Both the position numbers and the translations under genes were made by a program. A DNA stretch of 13,120 nucleotides from JBOGXB01 sp050694215 (GTDB lineage: Bacteria > Actinomycetota > CADDZG01 > WHSQ01): NCBI GenBank assembly GCA_050694215.1, contig JBOGXB010000056.1:1-13120 (forward strand), given 5' to 3'. Of the stretch, positions 6,832 to 13,120 are shown piece after piece. The notes below the pieces were generated by a model. The model ran no database searches. It worked only from the letters and a program-made list of their open reading frames with translations, and had not been told where the DNA came from. Within the stretch, counting starts at the first letter, position 1. Each line of letters starts with the position of its first letter.

Positions 6832-8136
6832 TCATGGGTTCGCGTCGAGGCTGGCTTCGGCGGAGTCGAACTGTTCGACCTCTGCATCTTCGCGGCTAAC
6901 GCGATCAGGCGCGACTCGATGCGATCTGCGGGCCGCCAACTCCAGCAGGGCGTAGCAGCCGAGCAGGACCAGGGGGAGCGTGCGGAACATCGTGGGCAGA
7001 CTCGTGAGACCCGCGACCGCGCCTCCGATGAGCGGCCCCGCCAGCTTGCCGAGGTCCAAACCGGAGTGCAACAGAGACGCCGTCATCCCGTGATGGCGGT
7101 CATCATCCGGAGCTCCGTCGAAGGCCTGTGCCGAGCCCGTCACTCGCAGCAGGCCTCGCGACATGCCGATCGCGAGAAAGAGCGGCGCAGACATCACGAA
7201 GGACGCCTTCGCCGACGGAACGAGCACGACGGCAAGAGCGCCGAGGACGACGAGGGGGGTGGTGAGGACGGCTCCGCTTCTCCGGGCCAGGACCACTCCC
7301 GAGCCGAGCCGGACGAAAGACGACGCGAAGGATCTCAGGCTGGCCAGGACGCCCACCTGGGTAAGCGTGAGGCCTGCCCCCAGAGCCAGGACCGGCTGGA
7401 AGGTAGTGACCAGTCCGTTCACGAAGTTGATATCGAACATCAGCAGAACGCCCGCCCACACCGCAGCGGGCACCCCGGCAACCTTCCACACAAACAGAGG
7501 CCGCCCTCGACGTCTTTTCGTATCGGGAGGGGACGCCGACGCGTCGATTGGTGGCATCGCGCGGACCATGGCGATGGTTGCCAGCACCGGGATGCCGGCC
7601 AGCATCAGGAACCCCGCGGCGTATCCGAGCGTGTCGGCAACCAACGCCGCCGTCGCTCCTGCAGCCGTGTGCCCCAGACCGGTGAAGCCCGCGTACCAAC
7701 CCATCGCCGATGCCGTCGACAACCTGGACGGGCGACCCGCGACCAGAACGGCAAGCTGGGTGGTCGTGGCGATGGACCACCCGATGCCGTCCACCGCCAT
7801 CAGAATCGCGAAGAGGAAGGGTCCGGAGACGACGGGCACCAGCGCGAACGCCGTCGCCGAGAGAGCACCACCGACGACGAGCATCGACCTCGCCCTCCGG
7901 GCCCGGTAGACGGCTCCGACGGGAAGACGGGTCAGTAACGAGGCCGTCCCGAAGACTGCCACCACCACACCGATCAACGAAGCCGACAGGTGCATCTCCT
8001 GGGACAGGTAGGGAGAGACCAGCACGTGCAGCCCAGCCTCGCCGACGCTGTAGAGGAAGACGGAGATGTAAACGGGAGCGAGCGGATTGTGCCGTCCCAA
8101 GGGGTTCCGCGGGAGCGCGGTCCGGTCGTCCGCCAT
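6832..8136 (-). CDS. Major facilitator superfamily (MFS) transporter
   Basis: A 434-residue, strongly hydrophobic integral membrane protein whose pattern fits twelve transmembrane segments. These fall in two halves split by a basic cytoplasmic loop (PPDTKRRRGRP, about 195-215). The loop after the second segment, RLPVGAVYRARRARSM, is a degenerate MFS motif A. The C-terminal tail is charged and cytoplasmic. ATG at 8136 has AGAAGG just upstream. It sits between the ABC permease (67-base gap) and the thiamine-diphosphate enzyme (46-base gap). Its direction is not evident: it could export a product or toxic intermediate, or be a second uptake route. I cannot assign a substrate. Confidence 0.9.
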   Translation of the reverse strand: MADDRTALPRNPLGRHNPLAPVYISVFLYSVGEAGLHVLVSPYLSQEMHLSASLIGVVVAVFGTASLLTRLPVGAVYRARRARSMLVVGGALSATAFALVPVVSGPFLFAILMAVDGIGWSIATTTQLAVLVAGRPSRLSTASAMGWYAGFTGLGHTAAGATAALVADTLGYAAGFLMLAGIPVLATIAMVRAMPPIDASASPPDTKRRRGRPLFVWKVAGVPAAVWAGVLLMFDINFVNGLVTTFQPVLALGAGLTLTQVGVLASLRSFASSFVRLGSGVVLARRSGAVLTTPLVVLGALAVVLVPSAKASFVMSAPLFLAIGMSRGLLRVTGSAQAFDGAPDDDRHHGMTASLLHSGLDLGKLAGPLIGGAVAGLTSLPTMFRTLPLVLLGCYALLELAARRSHRVAPDRVSREDAEVEQFDSAEASLDANP

Positions 8137-8203
8137 CAGCCTTCTCGGAACGCAGCTTCATGACCGGCCGCGAGCGGCCTCAGCGAGTGTGTCGGGCGAA
8201 CCG

Positions 8204-9934
8204 TCAGGGCGCTTCCTTCACGCCGATCTTTGCTCCCAACCTCGACGCGACGAAGACCAGAACCACCAACGTAAGGACCATGATCACCCCGAGCGCTGCA
8301 AGCTCGTTCGTTTGGCCGTTGGTCCACTGTTCGAAGATGAGGATCGAGAGGACCTCGTTGCCCGGCGAGTAAAGCAATATGGAGCTGGACAGCTCGCGCA
8401 CCGAAACGGTGAGGATGTAGATCCACCCTGCGACCAGTCCGGGCACGAGAAGCGGCAGCAGAACGCGCCTGAACCCTTGCCACCAGCTGGCGCCACAGAC
8501 CTTTGCGCTCTCCTCTAGCTCCCCACTTATCTGGTACATCGAGGTGGATGCGTAGCGCATCCCGTACGGCATGTAACGCGTGAAGTACGCGATGAACAGG
8601 ATCCACAGAGTTCCATAGATTGGCAGGGGTACCCGCAGATAGACGAATAGGAGGGCAACACCGAGGACGAGACCGGGGATCGTTAGAGGCAGAAACGCCA
8701 GGTTGTCTATCAGCCAGCGTCCCTTGAGTTTGGTGCGCACCACAACCCAAGCGACCACGGACATCACCAACATCACGACGGTGGCCGAGCCGATACCAAG
8801 CGTGAATGAGTTCTTGAGCGCCCTCAACGACTGGGAGTTGGTCAGGGTGTAGCGGTAATTCTCCAACGTCATCTCCGAGACCGACTCCATCGACGGGAGC
8901 TGATAGAAGGGCTGCGTCGATACGTGCACCAGCATCATCACGGGCAGCACGACGGCGATGAAGAAGTACGCAAACACTGCCATGGTCGCCGGCTTGCGCC
9001 ACCTGCCCAGCTCCATGGGGCGGGGTCGGAAGCCCTTTCCGGTGACCGTCTGAAAGCGCTTCCCTTTGCCCGAGAGACGGGACTGCAAGAAGACGCCGAT
9101 CGAGGTGAGCACCAGCAGTGAGGTCGCGAGGGCCCCCGCGTTCCCATAGTCGATGGGATAGGTCCTGAGGGCATTGAAGATGCGAGAGGTGAAGACCCAG
9201 GTCCCGGCCGGGATGCCGAGCAGGGCAGGGACCTCGAAGGCCTCGAGGCCTCGCACCATGATGATCAGCACGGACGCAAACAGCGCGGGCTTTACCAGCG
9301 GCAGGGTGACGCGCCGGATGACCGTTGGCAGCCGCGCCCCGCTCGACAGAGCCGATTCCTCCAGAGAAGGATCCATCGACTTGAACGCGGCCACCATCAG
9401 CAAGAAGACGAGGGGCGACAGGTGCAGCCCCTCCACGAAGATCATCCCCGGCATGGTGAAGACGTCGAAGGTGCCCGGCCCGAAGACCGGCTCCAGGACC
9501 TTGTTGACAAGCCCGATACGGGGGCTCGCGAGAAAGATCCATGCGATCGTGTGCAGGATGCCGGGAATGATGAGAGGCACGAGCGAGGCCGCGAAGATGA
9601 GCCGCTTGAGCGGGACGTCCGTTCGTACGTTGAGATAGGCGAGAGTCGTGCCGACGCTGACGGCCAAGACGGTCGAGCCCACGGCGAAGATGACGGAGTT
9701 AACGGCCATCTCAGTTATGCGGTACTGGCTGTACGCCTCCTCGAAGAACCGCAGCGTGATGCCTTCACCGTCGTAGAACGTTCCGTACAGAAGGCGAGTT
9801 AGGGGCACGAGAGCGAAATAGCCAACCAGGGCCAGAGACCCGGCGATGATCAGGCCCTGCATGCTGAAGATGTCCTGCCATCGTATGTTCCGGACGCGCG
9901 CGGCCCATCCCGCCCTCGTCGCTACATCCGCCAT
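8204..9934 (-). CDS. ABC transporter permease, fused two-domain Fe3+/spermidine (FbpB) type
   Basis: A 576-residue inner-membrane permease made of two consecutive BPD-type transport domains. Each has about six membrane spans and an EAA loop that docks the ATPase: EESALSSGARLPTVIRRVTLPLV in the first half and EESAKVCGASWWQGFRRVLLPL in the second. A basic linker near GKGKRFQTVTGKGFRPRP joins them. The fused form and the length are typical of FbpB/AfuB-like importers. ATG at 9934 has GGGAG nine bases upstream. It follows the binding-protein gene by 55 bases. The matching ATPase is not adjacent; the only candidate in the window is the last gene of the operon. The substrate depends on the binding protein and is unknown. 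Confidence 0.94.
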   Translation of the reverse strand: MADVATRAGWAARVRNIRWQDIFSMQGLIIAGSLALVGYFALVPLTRLLYGTFYDGEGITLRFFEEAYSQYRITEMAVNSVIFAVGSTVLAVSVGTTLAYLNVRTDVPLKRLIFAASLVPLIIPGILHTIAWIFLASPRIGLVNKVLEPVFGPGTFDVFTMPGMIFVEGLHLSPLVFLLMVAAFKSMDPSLEESALSSGARLPTVIRRVTLPLVKPALFASVLIIMVRGLEAFEVPALLGIPAGTWVFTSRIFNALRTYPIDYGNAGALATSLLVLTSIGVFLQSRLSGKGKRFQTVTGKGFRPRPMELGRWRKPATMAVFAYFFIAVVLPVMMLVHVSTQPFYQLPSMESVSEMTLENYRYTLTNSQSLRALKNSFTLGIGSATVVMLVMSVVAWVVVRTKLKGRWLIDNLAFLPLTIPGLVLGVALLFVYLRVPLPIYGTLWILFIAYFTRYMPYGMRYASTSMYQISGELEESAKVCGASWWQGFRRVLLPLLVPGLVAGWIYILTVSVRELSSSILLYSPGNEVLSILIFEQWTNGQTNELAALGVIMVLTLVVLVFVASRLGAKIGVKEAP

Positions 9935-9989
9935 CTCGGCTGCTCCCAGCTAGGTCATCGGCCGATCGACTACCGGGGATGCGTATCGC

Positions 9990-11129
9990 TCAATCCTCGA
10001 CCACCTCGCCGCCGGCACCCTGGATGATCTCGTCATAGAGTCCTTCCCACTTGTCGATCTCGTCGACCACCGCCTCCACGTCCACCTCGATGAAGTCGAA
10101 TCCCTGCGGCAGGCCGCCGCCTTCGACCGAGGCGCTCGCCGGCTGCCTGTCGATCTCGAGCAACCCCGGCTGCGCATCGGAGAGCTCGAACTCCGTCCAC
10201 AACAGCGCCGTGGCCGGATGCGGCGCGTTGGTGTGGATGCCGACGCCGTTGGGCCGCACCACCAGCGGCTCGACAAATGGTTCCGCCTCGATCGGAGCGT
10301 CCTCCCTCTTGAACTGGAAGATGCGGTGGAGGTAGGTAGAGGAGGCGATGTCGTACTCGCCCGCAACGAGCAGCTCGGCCATCAGCGTATGCCCGTCGAC
10401 CACCGATGCAGCACCCGCCGCCGCGTCCCGGAACAGCTGCACGGCCTCGTCTTCGCTCATACCTTGCTCTTTAACGAAGTAGTCCTTGACGAGGGTCGCG
10501 AACCAGTCGAAGTCACCGGCCTCCATGGCGAGCCTGCCGTCGAACTTCGTGAGGACGTCGTCCCACGACTTGGGAGCCTCGCTGGCCGAGACCCTGTCGG
10601 TGTTCCAGGACGCGACGAAGGTGTTGATGTAGACCCACGCCCAGTTGTCCAGCACACCCGCCTCGGGGTGCTGGTCGGTAGTGGGCGAGTCGAACGGAGC
10701 GAGCTCCCCCTCACGATCCAGGAGCACCATCTGCGGCCCGTTCATCTCGACCGCGTCCACTCCGTTATCGAAGTTCGCGTCGGTCTCCTGCAGGATTCGC
10801 AGCAGGACGTCCTCGGCCGAGGCCCTGTAGATATTGACCGTCACGCCGGTCGCGTCCTCGAACTCCTCGATGATGGGCGTTATATCGTCGAGGTTGGTCG
10901 AGCCGTAGTAGTTGAGGACGGCGCCCTCTTCCTCGGCCATCGCGATGAGCTCCTCGCGACGCTGGTCTGGGTCGAGGCCCTCCAGGTCCGCGTAGATCTG
11001 CTCGAGCTTGGAGACCGCTCTGTCCGGCGCACCCTCGCCATCTCCACCACCCTCCTGGGTGGGCGTGTCGCTGCACGCCGGCGCGATCATCAGGATGGCA
11101 GCAACCGCGGCCCATCGCCTGATCTTCAT
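9990..11129 (-). CDS. Extracellular solute-binding lipoprotein of an Fe3+/polyamine-type ABC importer
   Basis: A 379-residue exported binding protein. The first residues MKIRRW, a hydrophobic core and A-P-A-C19 form a lipoprotein signal peptide with a slightly atypical lipobox. A Gly/Asp-rich linker follows, then a helix (LDPDQRREELIAMAEEEG) leading into the first strand LNYYGS, as in many AfuA-like proteins. The protein is notably acidic. The adjacent-tyrosine pair that binds iron in true ferric-binding proteins is not evident in the C-terminal half, where the corresponding stretch reads NWAWVYINTF, so the ligand is probably organic. ATG at 11129 is chosen because GAGAGG and GGAGG lie 6-12 bases upstream and the signal peptide starts there; the open frame reaches back to 11219 through the promoter region. 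It is the first gene of the operon. Confidence 0.92.
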   Translation of the reverse strand: MKIRRWAAVAAILMIAPACSDTPTQEGGGDGEGAPDRAVSKLEQIYADLEGLDPDQRREELIAMAEEEGAVLNYYGSTNLDDITPIIEEFEDATGVTVNIYRASAEDVLLRILQETDANFDNGVDAVEMNGPQMVLLDREGELAPFDSPTTDQHPEAGVLDNWAWVYINTFVASWNTDRVSASEAPKSWDDVLTKFDGRLAMEAGDFDWFATLVKDYFVKEQGMSEDEAVQLFRDAAAGAASVVDGHTLMAELLVAGEYDIASSTYLHRIFQFKREDAPIEAEPFVEPLVVRPNGVGIHTNAPHPATALLWTEFELSDAQPGLLEIDRQPASASVEGGGLPQGFDFIEVDVEAVVDEIDKWEGLYDEIIQGAGGEVVED

Positions 11130-11268
11130 AGTGGACCTCTCCTCCCCCCGGTCCTCCACCACACTCGGACCACCGATTCGACCCGTCCGTACTCCGGACT
11201 TGGCTAATAGTAATACCATTAGTCATCTTCTTAAGTGGTCGGCATCGATCACAGCCCCGGGGAGGTAC
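11130..11268. promoter_or_regulatory. Divergent promoter region
   Basis: This 139-base region separates the binding-protein gene (leftward) from the short-chain dehydrogenase (rightward), and is the only long gap upstream of the ten-gene operon. It holds an AT-rich patch at about 11200-11232 in otherwise GC-rich DNA, the expected place for -10 elements. TATTAC and TATTAG on the minus strand are candidate -10 hexamers, but I see no convincing -35 at 17 bases. The palindrome at 11204-11222 lies in this patch, so one regulator could control both directions. Confidence 0.6.
11204..11222. promoter_or_regulatory. Palindromic operator candidate (GntR/FadR-like)
   Basis: CTAATAGTAATACCATTAG is a 19-bp palindrome in which eight of nine base pairs match around a central A. 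Its core, TAGTAATACCA at 11208-11218, fits TNGTNNNACNA, the pattern known for FadR-subfamily GntR regulators. These commonly repress operons for acid and aromatic catabolism. It overlaps the likely -10 region of the operon. No regulator gene is in the window, so which protein binds is unknown. Confidence 0.55.
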
Positions 11269-12012
11269 ATGGAGCGAGCCCTCAGCGGCCGGGTCGCGGT
11301 CGTAACCGGCGCGTCGAGCGGCATCGGAGAGGCGATCGCCCGCGCCCTCGCATCCGATGGAGCACGCGTCGCCCTCCTCGCCCGTCGCGCGGACCGCCTG
11401 GAAGCCGTCGAGGCGAGCCTGGACCTGGAGGGGCTCGTCGCCCGGTCCTTCGCCGCCGACGTGCGCGACCGGGAATCACTGTCCGCGGCGGCAGGTGCCG
11501 TGCGCGAGGAATTCGGAAGGGTCGATTGCCTCGTGAACAACGCCGGCATGATGCTGCTGTCCCGCGTCGAAGAGCGCAGCTTCGAGGAATGGCGGACCAT
11601 GATCGAAACCAACCTCGTTGGGGCAGTCGAGACGACGGCGGCCTTCATCGATCAGCTCACCGACGGCGGTGGAGACGTCGTCAACATCTCGTCCAGCGCG
11701 GGCGGACGAGCCCGCCCGGCCTCGTCCATGTACAGCGCTACCAAGGCAGCCCTCAACGCGTGGGCGGATGGGCTCCGCCAGGAGGTCGCCGATAGGGGCG
11801 TTCGAGTAATCGTGGTGAAGCCGGGGGCCGTCCACTCGGAGCTGATCGAGCACATCTCCGACGATGAGCTGCGCGAGAAGGCTCGCCTAACGCGTGAGAG
11901 GGTGAGGGCGCTGGACCCGGCGGATATCGCTCGCGTCGTTACCTTTGCGATCACCCAACCCGAGCACATGTCGGTGAGCGACATACTCGTTCGCCCCACG
12001 AAACAGAAGTAG
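11269..12012 (+). CDS. Short-chain dehydrogenase/reductase (classical SDR)
   Basis: A 247-residue classical SDR, the usual length. It has the dinucleotide motif TGASSGIG (13-20), D64-V65, NNAG (90-93) and the catalytic tetrad N115, S142, Y155, K159 (the last two in YSATK). Arg39-Arg40 after strand 2 suggest NADP(H) rather than NAD(H). The start is ATG 11269 with GGAGGT at 11261-11266; the gap to the ATG is short (two or three bases), but the N terminus MERALSGRVAVVTG is the normal family start. The frame is open back to 11008, but that part crosses the promoter and the binding-protein gene. It is transcribed away from the importer operon from a shared control region, so it may supply an oxidoreductase step for the same substrate. 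The substrate is not predictable. Confidence 0.93.
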   Translation: MERALSGRVAVVTGASSGIGEAIARALASDGARVALLARRADRLEAVEASLDLEGLVARSFAADVRDRESLSAAAGAVREEFGRVDCLVNNAGMMLLSRVEERSFEEWRTMIETNLVGAVETTAAFIDQLTDGGGDVVNISSSAGGRARPASSMYSATKAALNAWADGLRQEVADRGVRVIVVKPGAVHSELIEHISDDELREKARLTRERVRALDPADIARVVTFAITQPEHMSVSDILVRPTKQK

Positions 12013-12331
12013 AGGCCCCGCGCTACATCGTGTGGAACGACGTTCACGTGCACCGCGCTGCGGTCCCACCTCTCGCCCACCAGATGCAGAGCGCGGAAGA
12101 CCCGTCGAGCCCGTCCGCTTGCGTGGAGTAGTGGTCTGATGGTAGGCCCTAATTGATCCGGCCCGTCCGGTGTCAAGCGGCCGTGGCACGCAGGGGATGA
12201 TGTCGGGTACGAGCCGCACGAGTCACCCGCGCGCAGGACCGCAACGTGTGATCGCAACGCGACTAGGAGGGCAAGGACCGAGGATGCCGGGCGCACACCT
12301 TTCCGCCCCCCAGGGACCCGCGGGCTAGGCC
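12013..12331. other. 319-base stretch without a convincing gene, upstream of pcaC
   Basis: No frame on either strand here shows a recognisable protein, and I see no tRNA or terminator with a T-run. An imperfect hairpin around GTGGAAC-GAC-GTTCAC (about 12030-12045) lies just after the dehydrogenase. GCAACG occurs twice, 13 bases apart (12241 and 12254). A strong AGGAGG (12265-12270) precedes a 14-codon reading frame, ATG 12284 to TAG 12328, that stops three bases before the pcaC start. The stretch probably holds the pca promoter, but I cannot point to clear -35/-10 elements. Confidence 0.4.
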
Positions 12332-12730
12332 GTGGAATCGAGCTTCGAGCGCGGAATGAAGGTCCGTCGCGAGGTCCTCGGAGCGGACCACGTGGCCGCC
12401 GCCGAGGCGCACGCGACGCCTCTCGACGCCGACTTCCAGACCTTCATCACCGAGACCGCATGGGGATCCGTATGGGCGCGTCCCGGCCTCGACCGGCGCA
12501 CCCGCAGCCTCATAACGATTGCGATTCTCGCCGCCATGAACCGCCGTGAGGAATTGAAGATGCACCTGCGCGCGAGCCGCAACACCAACACTTCACCCGA
12601 GGAGATCGCCGAGGCACTGATGCACGTGGCCGTCTACGCCGGCGTGCCCGCTGCGCACTCAGCCTTCGCGCTTGCGAAGTCGGTGCTGGAGAAGGACACC
12701 CCGGATGACACCTCTGGAGGGCCTCGGTGA
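12332..12730 (+). CDS. pcaC: 4-carboxymuconolactone decarboxylase (PcaC)
   Basis: A 132-residue protein matching PcaC along its whole length. It has RGMKVRREVLG at the N terminus, then WGSVWARPGLDRRTRSLITIA, then the helix NRREELKMHLRAS that carries the conserved Glu/His region, and AVYAGVPAAHSAF near the end. The enzyme decarboxylates gamma-carboxymuconolactone to beta-ketoadipate enol-lactone in the protocatechuate branch. GTG at 12332 is chosen because the residues from it align with the usual PcaC start; an ATG at 12356 (Met9) is the alternative and would remove residues that homologues have. No good ribosome site stands before the GTG, which is odd beside its neighbours. Its TGA overlaps the GTG of pcaH by four bases (GTGA), so the two are co-translated. 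Confidence 0.92.
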   Translation: MESSFERGMKVRREVLGADHVAAAEAHATPLDADFQTFITETAWGSVWARPGLDRRTRSLITIAILAAMNRREELKMHLRASRNTNTSPEEIAEALMHVAVYAGVPAAHSAFALAKSVLEKDTPDDTSGGPR

Positions 12731-13120
12731 CCGCCCGAGAGCAAGCAGAAGACCAGGCGGCCGACGCGCGGCGGGATGCGGCGACGTTTCCTCCTTATCT
12801 CTACGAGGCTTATCGCTCGACGTTGCTACGCGCGCCCCGGGAGCTCCTCGAGGAGCTGCCTCGAACGCTCTCGGAGACGACCGGACCCGGCCCGGCAGTG
12901 AGCGCGGTGACGCCCGAGGACAGCGACCTCACGTGCAATGCCGGAACGAGTGGCGAGGCCGTAGGGGAAAGGATCATCGTTACCGGACGCATCCTCGATG
13001 AGAGGGGTAGCCCCGTCCCCAATGCCCTCCTCGAGATCTGGCAAGCGAACGCGGCGGGACGCTACATCCACCGCATCGACCAACACCCCGCGCCCTTGGA
13101 CCCGAACTTCCTCGGCATGG
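12727..13120 (+). CDS. pcaH: Protocatechuate 3,4-dioxygenase beta subunit (PcaH), N-terminal part
   Basis: The gene is cut by the right edge after 131 codons. The visible part has PPYLYEAYRSTLLRAP, LPRTLSETTGP, DSDLT, GERIIVTGRILDERGSPVPNALLEIWQANAAGRY and DQHPAPLDPNF, the ordered signature of PcaH. Y113 in AGRY lies where characterised enzymes have one of their two iron-ligand tyrosines; the other Tyr and the two His would be beyond the edge. PcaH with PcaG cleaves protocatechuate to beta-carboxymuconate using non-haem Fe(III). GTG 12727 is supported by GGAGG six bases upstream and by the GTGA overlap with pcaC. The N-terminal tail (about 20 residues, rich in Ala, Arg, Asp and Gln) is variable in the family. 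pcaG and other pca genes are expected to the right. Confidence 0.95.
   Translation, partial: MTAREQAEDQAADARRDAATFPPYLYEAYRSTLLRAPRELLEELPRTLSETTGPGPAVSAVTPEDSDLTCNAGTSGEAVGERIIVTGRILDERGSPVPNALLEIWQANAAGRYIHRIDQHPAPLDPNFLGM

Noticed and set aside
6661..7938. Plus-strand open frame of 425 codons opposite the MFS gene
   Set aside because: The translation is Arg/Gly/Glu/Asp-rich with no fold signal. The minus strand encodes a clear multi-span membrane protein.
8136..9542. Second minus-strand frame of 468 codons inside the permease gene
   Set aside because: It is an out-of-frame shadow without membrane segments, while the permease frame has two EAA loops and regular hydrophobic spans.
11070..11129. 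Twin-arginine (Tat) export signal in the solute-binding protein
   Set aside because: R4-R5 are present, but the rest of the S-R-R-x-F-L-K pattern is not. The hydrophobic core followed by A-P-A-C fits a Sec lipoprotein signal better.
10218..11207. Plus-strand open frame of 329 codons opposite the solute-binding protein
   Set aside because: It has no recognisable motif and runs into the divergent promoter region; the minus strand has a signal peptide and a good ribosome site.
11008..11268. Upstream extension of the short-chain dehydrogenase to ATG 11008
   Set aside because: It would read through the promoter region and the binding-protein gene on the other strand; classical SDRs begin about 12 residues before TGxxxGxG, as with ATG 11269.
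12241..12259. GCAACG direct repeat (two copies, 13 bases apart) upstream of pcaC
   Set aside because: A six-base repeat is too short to distinguish from chance here, and I know no regulator with this site. It is recorded only in the gap entry.
11652..12296. Minus-strand frame covering the gap after the dehydrogenase
   Set aside because: Half of it lies opposite the dehydrogenase gene. The part in the gap shows no known domain and no ribosome site.

Overview
The window is GC-rich (clearly above 60 % by eye), with frequent GTG starts, short intergenic gaps and strong GGAGG-type ribosome binding sites. It looks like a chromosomal catabolic region of a high-GC free-living bacterium. Actinomycetota is my first guess and Chloroflexota the alternative; nothing in the sequence fixes the phylum. 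I see no tRNA, rRNA, CRISPR array, insertion sequence or phage gene.

Layout. (1) Positions 2-97 (+) are the last codons of a dienelactone hydrolase. (2) From 11129 down to 107, ten genes run head-to-tail on the minus strand, with gaps of at most 67 bases and several start/stop overlaps. In order of transcription they are: a lipoprotein solute-binding protein, a fused two-domain ABC permease, an MFS transporter, a thiamine-diphosphate enzyme, two tandem isochorismatase-family hydrolases, a 3-hydroxyisobutyrate-dehydrogenase-like oxidoreductase, a spermidine-synthase/methyltransferase-fold protein with a four-cysteine tail, a cupin, and the ABC ATPase. (3) Positions 11130-11268 form a divergent promoter region holding a 19-bp near-perfect palindrome that fits the FadR/GntR-type core TNGTNNNACNA. 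(4) A short-chain dehydrogenase is read to the right at 11269-12012. (5) After 319 bases without a convincing gene come pcaC and the start of pcaH, translationally overlapped. They are enzymes of the protocatechuate branch of the beta-ketoadipate pathway, and pcaH runs off the right edge.

How it may work together (inference). The first two genes and the last gene of the minus-strand operon make one complete Fe3+/spermidine-type ABC importer. The genes between them are mostly soluble enzymes: a C-C lyase or decarboxylase, two hydrolases, an NAD-dependent dehydrogenase and a possible metal-dependent dioxygenase or isomerase. This is the make-up of a dedicated uptake-and-degradation operon for a small organic acid or amide. 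Lying next to dienelactone hydrolase and pca genes, it probably feeds or belongs to an aromatic catabolism island. I do not recognise this gene combination as any characterised pathway, and the substrate cannot be read from the sequence. The operon is therefore the best candidate here for an undescribed system.
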